Translations under genes and position numbers: made by a program
Part shown: positions 41,124 to 50,774 of the stretch, piece by piece
Position numbering within the stretch: the first letter of the stretch is position 1
How the letters are laid out: every line of letters starts with the position of its first letter
Notes under the pieces: model-generated
The model's input: only the letters and a program-made list of their open reading frames with translations
What the model was told of the DNA's origin: nothing
Database searches by the model: none
Source of the DNA: Aminobacter sp. HY435
Lineage (GTDB): Bacteria; Pseudomonadota; Alphaproteobacteria; Rhizobiales; Rhizobiaceae
NCBI RefSeq assembly: GCF_027568395.1
Contig: NZ_JANKZL010000002.1
Coordinates: forward strand, 1 to 64,000
Direction of reading: 5' to 3'
DNA length: 64,000 nucleotides

Positions 41124-42255
41124 TCAGTCGAGATCGGCGACGGCCTGCCCTGCCCCGCCATCGATGCGCTGCGACAGCGATGCTTCCATGAAGTCATCGA
41201 GATCGCCGTCGAGAACGTCGGACGGGCTCGTGCTTTCGACGCCGGTGCGCAGATCCTTGACCAGCTGATAGGGCTGGAGAACGTAGGACCGGATCTGGTG
41301 GCCCCAACCGATGTCGGTCTTGGCCGATTCCGTTGCGTTGGCGACGGCTTCGCGCTTCTTCAGCTCTTCCTCGTAGAGGCGCGAGCGCAGCATTTCCCAG
41401 GCCTTGGCCTTGTTCTTGTGCTGCGAGCGTTCAGCCTGGCAGGCAACGGCAATGCCGGTTGCGATGTGGGTGATGCGAACCGCCGAGTCGGTGGTATTGA
41501 CGTGCTGTCCACCGGCTCCCGACGAGCGATAGGTATCGATGCGGACATCCGATTCCGAGACGTCGATCTCGATCGAATCGTCGACCACGGGGTAGACCCA
41601 GATGCTCGAGAACGAGGTGTGGCGGCGCGCATTGCTGTCGTAAGGCGAGATTCGTACGAGGCGATGCACGCCCGATTCCGTCTTCAGCCAGCCATAGGCG
41701 TTGTGGCCCTTGATCAGCAGCGTCGCCGACTTGATGCCAGCTTCTTCGCCGTCATGGACCTCCAGCACCTCGACCTTGAAGCGGCGGCGTTCGGCCCAGC
41801 GCGTGTACATGCGCAGCAGCATGTTCGCCCAGTCCTGGCTCTCGGTGCCACCGGCGCCGGCGTGCACTTCGAGATAGGTGTCATTCTGGTCGGCTTCGCC
41901 CGACAGCAGCGACTCGATCTGGCGCGCGCGGATCTCGCCCGAAAGCGAGCGAATGGCGGTTTCCGCTTCGCTGATGATGTCAGCGTCGCCTTCTTCCTCG
42001 CCCATCTCGATCAGGCCGATGTTGTCGTCGAGCGCCTGGCTCAGGCCCTTGATGGCCTTGATGCTGTCATCGAGCGACTGGCGCTCGCGCATCAATTTCT
42101 GGGCTTCCTGCGGGTCGTTCCAAAGGGTTGGATCCTCAGCCCGCATGTTCAGGTAATCAAGTCGTTTTACCGCTTGATCCCAGTCAAAGATGCCTCCTCA
42201 GCAGGCTTATGGCCTGCCTGATTTCGTCGACGATGTTCTGCGTTTCCGCGCGCAT
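41124..42255 (-). CDS. prfB: Peptide chain release factor 2, with programmed +1 frameshift
   Basis: Ends translation at UGA and UAA. The first 23 codons (42255-42187, [19 protein letters not shown]...) end in CTT TGA C; the reading then moves +1 to 42185 and continues to 41124, for 376 aa in total. Without the shift the frame would stop at once. The GGQ motif [12 protein letters not shown] is present and the specificity motif reads SPY rather than SPF. It lies downstream of mrcA and the VOC gene on the same strand. Confidence 0.95.
42183..42198 (-). promoter_or_regulatory. RF2 frameshift signal
   Basis: On the minus strand AGGAGG (42193-42198), three bases, then CTTTGAC (42183-42189). A Shine-Dalgarno-like hexamer three bases before the slippery CTT and an in-frame TGA are the canonical arrangement, and they let RF2 regulate its own synthesis. 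Confidence 0.95.
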
Positions 42256-42344
42256 GGAGATTGCTTCTTTTTGCTTGTTTCGCGCCCGAAGGCGGCTTGT
42301 TGAATCCGGGCGGAACATAGGGATGGGGCCGGCCCCTGTAAAGC

Positions 42345-42374
42345 AAAATGGGCAGGCGCCGCAGCACCCGCCCA
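42345..42374 (-). terminator. Probable terminator of the VOC gene
   Basis: On the minus strand an imperfect stem TGGGCGGG.../...CCTGCCCA is followed by TTTTGC. It lies 26 nt after the stop. A perfect palindrome GGGGCCGGCCCC (42325-42336) lies next to it in the prfB leader. Confidence 0.6.
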
Positions 42375-42400
42375 TCACATTCCGCCGTGTCGCCGCACGG

Positions 42401-42856
42401 TTAGCCGGCGCAGGCCTGTTCGAGCCTGTCGACCTCTATCTTCGTCATCTGCATCATCGCCTGCATGACCCTGCTGGCCTTGGCGGCATCGGGGTCGTTC
42501 AGCAGGCGAGGCAGAGCTTCCGGCACGATCTGCCAGGACAGCCCGAACTTGTCCTTCAGCCAGCCGCACTGCCCGGGCTGGCCGCCGCCGCTGGTCAACC
42601 TCTCCCAGTAGTAGTCGACCTCGGCCTGGTCCTTGCAGTCGACTGACATCGAGATCGCCTCGGTGAATTTGAAATGCGGTCCACCATTGAGAGCGATGAA
42701 GTGCAGCCCCTCAAGCTCGAACTCGGCGACCATGACCTTGCCGCCCGGCCCCGGCGTCATGCGCCTGACCTTGGAGTTCTTGAACACCGATGCGTAGAAA
42801 TTGACGGCCTCCTCGGCCTGGCTGTCGAACCACAGGAACGGGCTGATCTTCTGCAT
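42401..42856 (-). CDS. VOC (glyoxalase fold) family protein, PhnB-like
   Basis: Encodes 151 aa. The PhnB/3-demethylubiquinone-methyltransferase-like subgroup is recognised by PFLWFDSQAEEAVNFYASVF, FELEGLHFIALNGGPHFKFTEA and GQCGWLKDKFGLSWQIVP. Enzymatic function for this subgroup is not established. The start at 42856 has AGGGGAGA upstream; the extension to 42949 is unlikely. An AT-rich pocket at 42960-43010 upstream may hold its promoter. Confidence 0.85.
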   Translation of the reverse strand: MQKISPFLWFDSQAEEAVNFYASVFKNSKVRRMTPGPGGKVMVAEFELEGLHFIALNGGPHFKFTEAISMSVDCKDQAEVDYYWERLTSGGGQPGQCGWLKDKFGLSWQIVPEALPRLLNDPDAAKASRVMQAMMQMTKIEVDRLEQACAG

Positions 42857-43048
42857 CTGTCTCTCCCCTTTTGCCGGTTTCGCCGACGCGAACGTGCCGG
42901 CACTGCTGCAAGGACGTACGGCGAACGGCAATCCCGACACGCCGGACAACTATGAAGCAATTTCCATAACAGATACTCTATATAACTTATTGGCTATATA
43001 CAAGGCAAGCTCCGGCAAAGGCTGCGCTACGGCGGAACCCGGTTGCAA

Positions 43049-43078
43049 CGAAAATGCGCGCGGCCAGGCCGCGCGCAT
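43049..43078 (-). terminator. Hairpin terminator after mrcA
   Basis: A perfect 12-bp stem ATGCGCGCGGCC / GGCCGCGCGCAT across a single base (in practice a 4- to 5-nt loop), followed by TTTTCG on the minus strand. It lies 30 nt after the mrcA stop. The T-run is short. Confidence 0.65.
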
Positions 43079-43107
43079 CCGACAGTTTACGGGGATTTCG
43101 GCTTGGC

Positions 43108-45561
43108 CTAGTAGAGGCCGCCGCCGCCTTCGCTGATGGCCTTGCTGGCCTGCGGCGACAGCGCTTCGCCATAACCGTTGCTGCCGTCCTCGCCCATGCC
43201 GATGACCCAGTAGCTGTCAGCCGGGCCGGTGCCGGGCTTGAAGGCCTCGAGGATCGTGCCGGGCGCACCTTCCCCGGCCTGCATGCCGGTCTTGCGGTCG
43301 ATGGAGATCAGCTTCATGCCCTCCGGCACGACGAAATCGGCCTTCGGTACGCCCTGCATGGCAATCGTCATGAAGTCCTTGAACACCGGAGCCGCGAGAC
43401 CGCCACCGGTCGTGCCCTTGCCCAGGCCTTGCGGCTTGTCGTAGCCGAGATAGAGGCCGACGACGAGGTTCGGCGTGTAGCCGACGAACCAGGCGTCCTT
43501 TTCGTCGTTGGTCGTGCCGGTCTTGCCGGCAACCGGGCGGCCAAGCTCCTGCAACGTCGTGGCGGTGCCGCGCAAGACAACCCCTTCCAGCATCGAAGTG
43601 ATCTGATAGGCAGTCATGGGATCGAGCACCTGCTCGGAATTGTCGACCAGTTCCGGTTCGGGCTGATTGGCCCATTCGGTGGCGACGCAACCTTCACAGC
43701 CGCGCTCGTCATGCTTGAACACGGTCTTGCCGTAGCGGTCCTGGATACGATCGATCAGCGACGGCTTGATCTGCCGGCCGCCATTGGCCATCACGGAATA
43801 GGCCGAGACCATGCGCATGACGGTGGTTTCGCCCGCGCCCAGCGCCATCGGCAGATAGGGCGCCAGCTTGTCGTAGACGCCAAAGCGCTCGGCATATTCG
43901 GCAACCGTCTTCATGCCCATGTCGTTGGCGAGGCGCACTGTCATCAGGTTGCGCGAGCGCTCGATGCCGGCGCGCAGCGTCGAGGGACCGGCTGCCTTGC
44001 CGTCATAGTTCTTGGGCGACCATGTGGTGTTGCCCGACTGGATGGTGATCGGGCCGTCCATGATGACAGAAGCCGGAGTGTAGCCATTGTCGAGAGCAGC
44101 CGCGTAGACGAACGGCTTGAACGCCGAGCCGGGCTGGCGCATCGCCTGGGTCGCGCGGTTGAACTCCGACTGCGAGAAGGAGAAGCCGCCGACCATGGCG
44201 AGCACGCGGCCGGTGTGCGGATCCATGGCGATCATGCCACCGGAAACCTCGGGCACCTGGCGGAGCGCATAACCGCCGCCCTCTGCATTCTTTTCGACGA
44301 AGACAACGTCGCCGGGCTTCAGTACTTCGGAAGGCGAGTTGGCCTTGACGCGCTTGCCGTCGACGACATGGCGCATGGCGAAACTCATGTCATCCTTGGA
44401 AACGGAGGCTTCGTCGCGATCCTTGGACAGCGCGCCGGAAACCTCACGCCTGGGCTGCAGGCCGATGCGCAGACCGGTCTTGGAGCTGTCGAGAACAACC
44501 GCGAGCTGCCACTCGGGCACGTCGTCCAGCCCCTTGACCTCGCCCAACTGGACGCCCCAGTCGCCGGAAACGTCGATGCTCTTGACCGGGCCACGATAGC
44601 CGCGCAGGCGGTCGTATTTCAGCAGGCCCGACTGCATCGACTTGCGCGCCATCGCCTGCATCTTGGGATCGAGCGTGGTACGCACCGACAGGCCGCCCTC
44701 GTAGAGCGCGTTCTGGCCATAGCGCGCGATCAGTTCGCGACGAACTTCTTCGGTGAAGTATTCGCCGGCGAAGACATAGTTGCCGGTGCGGCGCGGGGTG
44801 ACGCCGAGCGGCGAAGCCTTGGCCTTGTCGCCTTCCTCGCGCGACACGTAGCCGTTCACCACCATCTGGTCGATGACCCAGTTGCGGCGCTCGATCGCGC
44901 GATCGGCATAGCGGAACGGATGGTAGTTGGACGGACCCTTGGGCAGCGAAGCGAGATAGGCGGCTTCCGCAACGGTCAGTTCGTTGACCGACTTGTCATA
45001 ATAGGTCAGGGCCGCGCCGGCGATGCCGTAGGCGCCGAGACCGAAGAAAATCTCATTGAGATAGAGCTCGAGGATACGATCCTTCGAATAGGCCTGCTCG
45101 ATGCGGAAGGCCAGGATCATTTCCTTGATCTTGCGCTCGTAGGTCTGGTCGGCGGTCAACAGGAAGTTCTTCGCCACCTGCTGGGTGATCGTCGAGGCGC
45201 CAACCTGGCGGCGGCCCGAGCCGGCGTTCTGGAAATTGGTCAGAACGGCGCGACCGAGACCGGTCACATCGATGCCGGGATGGTTGTAGAAATTCTTGTC
45301 TTCGGCCGAAAGGAAGGCCGCCTTGACCCGGTCGGGAACGGCCTGGATCGGCAGATAAAGCCGGCGCTCGCGGGCGAACTCGCCCATCAGCGCGCCATCG
45401 GAAGCATGAATGCGGGTGGTGACCGGGGGCTCGTATTTGGCGAGCACCTCGTAGTCGGGAAGCTCCTTGGTCAGCTGGCCGACATAGATCGCCACGCCCG
45501 CCGCCACAATCAGCGCAAGGGTCGTGCCGATGCCGAAGAAATAGCCGATAAGACGAATCAT
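43108..45561 (-). CDS. mrcA: Penicillin-binding protein 1A (bifunctional)
   Basis: Class A PBP of 817 aa that polymerises and cross-links peptidoglycan in the periplasm. One amino-terminal membrane helix (residues 5-27) is followed by a GT51 transglycosylase with AEDKNFYNHPGID and GASTITQQVAKN, an OB-like insert, and a transpeptidase with S479 in PGSAFKPF, SRN, and GKTGTTND. It lies 211 nt downstream of the amidase gene, and the two probably form an operon. Confidence 0.96.
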   Translation of the reverse strand: MIRLIGYFFGIGTTLALIVAAGVAIYVGQLTKELPDYEVLAKYEPPVTTRIHASDGALMGEFARERRLYLPIQAVPDRVKAAFLSAEDKNFYNHPGIDVTGLGRAVLTNFQNAGSGRRQVGASTITQQVAKNFLLTADQTYERKIKEMILAFRIEQAYSKDRILELYLNEIFFGLGAYGIAGAALTYYDKSVNELTVAEAAYLASLPKGPSNYHPFRYADRAIERRNWVIDQMVVNGYVSREEGDKAKASPLGVTPRRTGNYVFAGEYFTEEVRRELIARYGQNALYEGGLSVRTTLDPKMQAMARKSMQSGLLKYDRLRGYRGPVKSIDVSGDWGVQLGEVKGLDDVPEWQLAVVLDSSKTGLRIGLQPRREVSGALSKDRDEASVSKDDMSFAMRHVVDGKRVKANSPSEVLKPGDVVFVEKNAEGGGYALRQVPEVSGGMIAMDPHTGRVLAMVGGFSFSQSEFNRATQAMRQPGSAFKPFVYAAALDNGYTPASVIMDGPITIQSGNTTWSPKNYDGKAAGPSTLRAGIERSRNLMTVRLANDMGMKTVAEYAERFGVYDKLAPYLPMALGAGETTVMRMVSAYSVMANGGRQIKPSLIDRIQDRYGKTVFKHDERGCEGCVATEWANQPEPELVDNSEQVLDPMTAYQITSMLEGVVLRGTATTLQELGRPVAGKTGTTNDEKDAWFVGYTPNLVVGLYLGYDKPQGLGKGTTGGGLAAPVFKDFMTIAMQGVPKADFVVPEGMKLISIDRKTGMQAGEGAPGTILEAFKPGTGPADSYWVIGMGEDGSNGYGEALSPQASKAISEGGGGLY

Positions 45562-45772
45562 GCCCGCTCCAGTCGTAGGTTCGGGGATTCCCTAAACAAA
45601 CCCGCCACCTTCGCAAGCCGCAGGAACCGTCCCGATCCGCAATCGGCCACCCATGTCGTGCGGTTGTGGGCAAAATACGGCAACAGGCCAGATGCGCCAA
45701 AGATTTTGGCCAGAACAACCACAATTGCCTGGAGCGTGGCGTGACGGCAACGCCGACGTCCCTCAGGTTCCA

Positions 45773-47044
45773 TCAGCCGCCTGTGCCACCGCGCTGGGCG
45801 ACAAACGCACCGATCGCCTTGGCGATGCTGGAGGCAGCCTTCTCGCGCCACTCGGCACTGCGCAGTTGCTCCTCGTCCTTGGCGTTGGACAGATAGCCCA
45901 GTTCGACGAGCACCGAAGGCACATCCGGCGCCTTGAGTACCCGGAAGCCAGCCGAACGATGCGGATTGTTGATCATGCCGACCGTCGGCGACAGTTCGCT
46001 GACCAGCGAACGGGCAAAGCGGGTCGAGAAGCCGTGCGTTTCACGCCGGATCAGATCGACCAGGATGTCAGAAACCTCATGATTTTCTTCGGCGACATCG
46101 ACGCCGGCCAGTTGGTCGGAAAGGTTTTCACGGTCAGCGAGTGCCTGCGCGTCGGCATCGGATGCCTTGTCGGACACGGTATAGACCGTGGCGCCGCGAA
46201 TCCCTTTCAGCCTGATGGTGTCGGCATGGATGGAAATGAACAAATCGGCGGCATTCTGCCGGGCGATGCGGACCCGGTCGTCGAGCCGGAGGAAGTCGTC
46301 GCCTTCGCGGGTCAGCACCACCTTGTAGGCGCCGCCATCGTCGAGCTTTGACTTGAGTTCCTTGGCGAAAGCGAGCGTGACCGACTTCTCCACCGTGCCG
46401 TTCAAACCTTCAGCGCCTCCATCGACGCCGCCATGCCCCGGATCGATGACGATCGTGAAGGGGTGGTCGCCGCGCTGCGCGGTTTTGCCGATCCGGTCGC
46501 TCTTCGGGGTCGACACCGTCGAGGCGGTTGTTGCCGCCTGCTCGGCAAGGGCCGCATCGAATTCGCGTTCCGACGCTGCCGAAATGTCGACGACGGCGCG
46601 GTAGCCCTTGCCGTCGCTATTCTCGAGAATGTCGACCTTGTCTACGTTGAACGGCCCCTTGGAGGTAACCATCAGCCGCGACCCGCCCTCGCCCGAAGCG
46701 CCGTACCTGACGTTCGCGATCAGGCCGCGCGGCTTGAGGTCCCTGGCGTCAAACATCAGCGCAGTATCCGGCAGGTCGATGACGAGCCGATGCGGCGCGC
46801 GCAGCAGGAACCACTTCGGCTCCGGCTCGCGATCGAAATTCAGGACGATTCGCATATGCGTGGCATCGCCGGCCATCTTGTAATCGAGCGCCTTGACCGT
46901 GCCCGCAGTCGCGGCCGAACCGCGCCCGATACCGGCGAACACGGCAATGGCTGCCAACAAGACGACAACTGCCCGGAATGCCAGGCCTTTGCGCTGACTG
47001 CCCCCTGTCGGGAAGCACTTGTCAGTGAACGCCGCGAGCACCAT
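45773..47044 (-). CDS. N-acetylmuramoyl-L-alanine amidase (AmiC-type)
   Basis: Zinc amidase that cleaves septal peptidoglycan. About 423 aa: signal region near residues 20-45, an AMIN targeting domain (MRIVLNFDREPEPKWFLL), then an Amidase_3 domain with the zinc ligands in IDPGHGGVDGG, TVEKS and SIHADT, and the catalytic Glu in VLVELGYLSN. The start is uncertain: 47044 has GGAG about 11 nt upstream, while the frame is open to 47098. It is divergent from rne. Confidence 0.92.
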   Translation of the reverse strand: MVLAAFTDKCFPTGGSQRKGLAFRAVVVLLAAIAVFAGIGRGSAATAGTVKALDYKMAGDATHMRIVLNFDREPEPKWFLLRAPHRLVIDLPDTALMFDARDLKPRGLIANVRYGASGEGGSRLMVTSKGPFNVDKVDILENSDGKGYRAVVDISAASEREFDAALAEQAATTASTVSTPKSDRIGKTAQRGDHPFTIVIDPGHGGVDGGAEGLNGTVEKSVTLAFAKELKSKLDDGGAYKVVLTREGDDFLRLDDRVRIARQNAADLFISIHADTIRLKGIRGATVYTVSDKASDADAQALADRENLSDQLAGVDVAEENHEVSDILVDLIRRETHGFSTRFARSLVSELSPTVGMINNPHRSAGFRVLKAPDVPSVLVELGYLSNAKDEEQLRSAEWREKAASSIAKAIGAFVAQRGGTGG

Positions 47045-47156
47045 CTCTGTCTTGTCGCTCCAAAAAAGTGGCGCGTGACACCACGCGTCTGCGGTCAAAT
47101 TGCGACCCGCGTATTCGGGCCCTTATCGATTAACGACTGGTAACCAGAGAAGGTTA

Positions 47157-47703
47157 ACCAAGTCTTTGCCCTGACATCCCCCGCAGGTTGCAGACCGGCT
47201 TTTGCCGGCGTCGGAAATCGGGGTTGCCATCACCCCCGCCAAATCATAAAAGCGACGTTGGATCACTGCAATCCAGGGCCCGCGCCCCCAGCGCCTTTCC
47301 GCTAGGGAACCACGCGACGAGCGATGGCCCGACTCGCAAAGAGAGAAGATCTCAGTGATCGCGTCGAATTTCGCAGGCGCCGGCTCGTGGCGGGGCCGCG
47401 ACTGCGTCTAGAAAACGGCCGGACATTCCAATCCGCGCCGGCTCTGTAAGAGCAAAGTAGCTGGTCCGGTTCTCCGGGCTTAGGTCTTTAACAACGTTCT
47501 GCGAGGTCACGCATTGGCTTCAGGCGAATTCATGGACAGGTCCGCAACGAACCGCGCCAAAATGGCAGCGGGCGGCTCCGCCATGTCGCTTGGGCAGCGA
47601 CCGGCGGACGCAATATCATCCGGCCCCCCAACATCAGCAGACACACGGCGGCGGACAAGTCTCCGCAGGCCGCGGCTGACGGGGTCCGAGAGGACACCAA
47701 ATA
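47157..47703 (+). promoter_or_regulatory. Long leader region of rne
   Basis: About 550 nt without a convincing gene between the amidase start and rne. A weak promoter match TTGCCA (47224-47229), 17 bp, TAAAAG (47247-47252) would leave a leader of roughly 450 nt. RNase E commonly regulates its own mRNA through a structured 5' leader; whether this one does is inferred only from its length. The overlapping frames at 47507-47771 look non-coding. Confidence 0.4.
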
Positions 47704-50619
47704 ATGCCCAACAAGATGCTAATAGACGCCTCCCACCCGGAGGAAACACGGGTTGTCGTAGTTCGCGGTAACCGCATTGAAGAATTTGATTTTGAATCCC
47801 AGGACAAAAAGCAGCTCAAAGGTAACATCTATCTCGCCCGCGTAACGCGGGTTGAACCTTCCCTTCAGGCTGCCTTCGTCGAGTATGGCGGGAACCGTCA
47901 CGGCTTCCTTGCATTCAGCGAAATTCATCCCGACTACTACCAGATCCCGGTTGCCGACCGGCAGGCGCTGCTGCGCGCCGAGGCCGAAGAGGCCGAAGAC
48001 GAGGACGAGGACGAGGACGGCGGCGAGGAGCGACAGGATCGCAATCGCGGCCGGCGTCGCCGTCGCGGCGGAAAAAGCCGTGGACGAAATGGCGAAGAAG
48101 GCAAGTCCGAAGGCGCCAGCGACGATGAAAACGCGTCCGGTTCCGGCGACGAGACCGAATCAGCCTCGTCCGACGACACAACCGAAGCGAGCAGCGACGA
48201 ACAGGCCGGCGACCACAACAGCGCCGACGACGCCAGCGACGCGAACGCCGAGCCGACCACGATGGCAGCTTCGATCGAGGCCGACGTCGTTTCGGAGAAG
48301 GCCCCCGAGCCAACCGTCACCGAAAATGAGAATGGTGGGGTGATCGAAGAAGTTCATTCCAACCAGAACGACGACCACGAGATCGAGTCCGTCGGCGCCG
48401 AAGACGCGCTCGAGGAAGCGCGCGACCGCCGCAAGCCGGTCCGCCGTCACTACAAGATCCAGGAAGTCATCAAGCGCCGCCAGATTCTGCTGGTGCAGGT
48501 GGTCAAGGAAGAGCGCGGCAACAAGGGCGCTGCCCTGACGACCTACCTGTCGCTCGCCGGCCGCTATTCGGTGCTGATGCCAAACACCGCCCGTGGCGGC
48601 GGCATCTCGCGCAAGATCACCAACGCCCAGGACCGCAAGCGCCTGAAGGAAGTGGTTGCCGATCTCGAGGTGCCGAAGGGCATGGGCGTCATCCTGCGCA
48701 CCGCAGGCGAGAGCCGCACCAAAGCCGAAATCAAGCGCGACTACGAATACCTGATGCGCCTGTGGGAGAACGTTCGCTCGTTGACCTTGCAGTCGACCGC
48801 ACCCGCCCTCGTCTACGAGGAAGGCAGCCTGATCAAGCGTTCGGTGCGCGATCTCTACAACAAGGAGATCGACGAAATCCTTGTCGCTGGCGAAGACGGC
48901 TACCGCGAAGCCAAGGACTTCATGCGCATGCTCATGCCGAGCCATGCAAAGTCCGTGCAGCCCTATCGCGACAGCTCGCCGATCTTTGCCCGCAACGGCA
49001 TCGAGGCGCAGCTCGACCGCATGCTGCAGCCGCAAGTGACGCTGAAGTCGGGCGGCTACATCATCATCAACCAGACCGAAGCGCTGGTTTCGATCGACGT
49101 CAACTCCGGCCGCTCCACCAAGGAGCATTCGATCGAGGAGACGGCGCTCCACACCAATCTCGAGGCAGCCGAGGAAGTGGCGCGCCAGCTCAGGCTGCGC
49201 GACCTTGCCGGCCTGATCGTCATCGACTTCATCGACATGGAGGAGAACCGCAACAACCGTGCGGTCGAAAAGAAGCTCAAGGATTGCCTGAAGAACGACC
49301 GCGCCCGCATCCAGGTCGGCCGTATCTCGCATTTCGGCCTCATGGAGATGTCGCGTCAGCGCATTCGCGCCAGCGTGCTCGAATCGACGATGAAGCCCTG
49401 CCAGCATTGCGGCGGCACCGGCCATGTCCGGTCGGATTCGTCCATCGGCCTGCAGGTGGTCCGCGCCATCGAAGAGTTCCTGCTCAAGGACTCGCGCAGC
49501 CACATCACCGTCAAGACGCCGATGGCGACCGCGCTGTACGTGCTCAACCACAAGCGTACGACGCTGGTCGAGCTCGAAACCCGTTTCGGCGTGACGATCA
49601 CGCTCGAAGCGGACGAAAGCGTCGGCTCGCAGAACTACGCGATCTTCCGTGGTGCGATTGCCGAAAAGCCGGCGAACTTCGCCCTTCCCGCGCCGGCACC
49701 GGCCTATGAAGAGCCCGAAGACATCGACGACGAGATCGTCGAAGAGGAGATCGAAGAAGCCGAGGTCGTCGAACAGCCGGCACGGCCGCAGCAGCAGCAG
49801 CCGCAACAGGCTTCCCCTGAAGGCGATCAGCACGACCGCAAGCGCCGCAAGCGCCGCCGCCGCCGTGGCGGCCGTGACCGCGATCAGGCGGCATCGGGCG
49901 CAGCTGAAACCGTCAGCGCCAATGCTTCCGACGCCGACTCAGGCAGCCAGGCAACCGAAGGCACAGTTGAAGACAGCGACGTCGACGCAGTCGCCGAAGC
50001 AACTGTCCCCGAAGTCGCTGCATCCGAAGACGCCGCTGCCAAGAAGCGCCGGCGCGGCAAGCGTGGCGGCAAGCGCAACCGCAAGGAAGATGGCGATCAG
50101 GCCGAGGGCGATGAGGTCGCAACCGCCGCGGACGACAGCGCCGCTGGCGAGGCAATAGCCGAAGAGGTGATTGTCGAAGCGGTCGTGGCCGAAGCAGTCG
50201 TGGAAGCGCCTGCCGAAGCCGAGCCGGCTGCGGAAACCAAGGCCAAGAAGCCTCGCCGGTCGACCAAGGCCAAGAAGGCGGCCGAGCAGCCGGCGGAAGA
50301 GGCTGCCAGCGAAGCTGTCGAAGAGGCCGCCGCTCCTGCAGCCGAACCAAAGGCCAAGCCGGAAAAGAAGGCCGCCAAGCCGCGCGCCCCGCGCCGCAAG
50401 GCGGCTGCCGCAGCGGTCGAGGATGCGGCGGCGGTCGAGACAGTCGCCGTCGAAAATGTCCCCGCCGGCGAGCCTGCGCCTGTTGCGCCGCCAGTTCCCG
50501 CCGCGCCGGCTGCGCCGGCCGAGCCGGTGGTGACCTCCGTTGTCGAGGCGGATTCCGAAGAAGCCGCCGAAGCCAAGCCCAAAAAGGGCGGCTGGTGGCA
50601 GCGCAAAGGTTTCTTCTAA
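47704..50619 (+). CDS. rne: Ribonuclease E
   Basis: Central endonuclease of mRNA decay and rRNA/tRNA processing, 971 aa. The S1 domain (from about residue 37) is split by an acidic and Arg-rich low-complexity insert at about 93-245, then resumes. The catalytic aspartates are D465 (VSIDVNSG) and D508 (IVIDFIDMEE); the zinc link is CQHC (566-569). The carboxy-terminal 360 residues are disordered, Ala/Glu/Lys-rich and probably a degradosome scaffold. The split S1 is a known alphaproteobacterial trait. Confidence 0.96.
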   Translation: MPNKMLIDASHPEETRVVVVRGNRIEEFDFESQDKKQLKGNIYLARVTRVEPSLQAAFVEYGGNRHGFLAFSEIHPDYYQIPVADRQALLRAEAEEAEDEDEDEDGGEERQDRNRGRRRRRGGKSRGRNGEEGKSEGASDDENASGSGDETESASSDDTTEASSDEQAGDHNSADDASDANAEPTTMAASIEADVVSEKAPEPTVTENENGGVIEEVHSNQNDDHEIESVGAEDALEEARDRRKPVRRHYKIQEVIKRRQILLVQVVKEERGNKGAALTTYLSLAGRYSVLMPNTARGGGISRKITNAQDRKRLKEVVADLEVPKGMGVILRTAGESRTKAEIKRDYEYLMRLWENVRSLTLQSTAPALVYEEGSLIKRSVRDLYNKEIDEILVAGEDGYREAKDFMRMLMPSHAKSVQPYRDSSPIFARNGIEAQLDRMLQPQVTLKSGGYIIINQTEALVSIDVNSGRSTKEHSIEETALHTNLEAAEEVARQLRLRDLAGLIVIDFIDMEENRNNRAVEKKLKDCLKNDRARIQVGRISHFGLMEMSRQRIRASVLESTMKPCQHCGGTGHVRSDSSIGLQVVRAIEEFLLKDSRSHITVKTPMATALYVLNHKRTTLVELETRFGVTITLEADESVGSQNYAIFRGAIAEKPANFALPAPAPAYEEPEDIDDEIVEEEIEEAEVVEQPARPQQQQPQQASPEGDQHDRKRRKRRRRRGGRDRDQAASGAAETVSANASDADSGSQATEGTVEDSDVDAVAEATVPEVAASEDAAAKKRRRGKRGGKRNRKEDGDQAEGDEVATAADDSAAGEAIAEEVIVEAVVAEAVVEAPAEAEPAAETKAKKPRRSTKAKKAAEQPAEEAASEAVEEAAAPAAEPKAKPEKKAAKPRAPRRKAAAAAVEDAAAVETVAVENVPAGEPAPVAPPVPAAPAAPAEPVVTSVVEADSEEAAEAKPKKGGWWQRKGFF

Positions 50620-50630
50620 TAAGCTAATAT

Positions 50631-50665
50631 AAAAGACCCCGGTCGGCAGTATGCGGACCGGGGTC
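50631..50665. terminator. Hairpin after rne
   Basis: A perfect 10-bp stem GACCCCGGTC / GACCGGGGTC (50635-50644 and 50656-50665). The T-run (TTTTATATT) lies on the minus-strand side, while on the plus strand only CACTGGTTCTTG follows. It is well placed to end rne but its orientation fits a minus transcript better. Confidence 0.55.
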
Positions 50666-50774
50666 ACTGGTTCTTGATATTATTTTGCTTGCCGTAAGGC
50701 CTCGTTTGCATCGATATACGGCGCGGTGAACGACTAGACTCATATTTTCTGTATACTGCCCGGAGAAATGGCCG

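Noticed and set aside
42957-43010. AT-rich pocket with TATATA repeats as an operator
   Set aside because: It may hold the promoter of the VOC gene, but no palindrome or spacing was strong enough to support a specific site.
47507-47771. Two overlapping frames in the rne leader
   Set aside because: They lie on both strands of the same stretch, lack ribosome sites and show no recognisable motifs.
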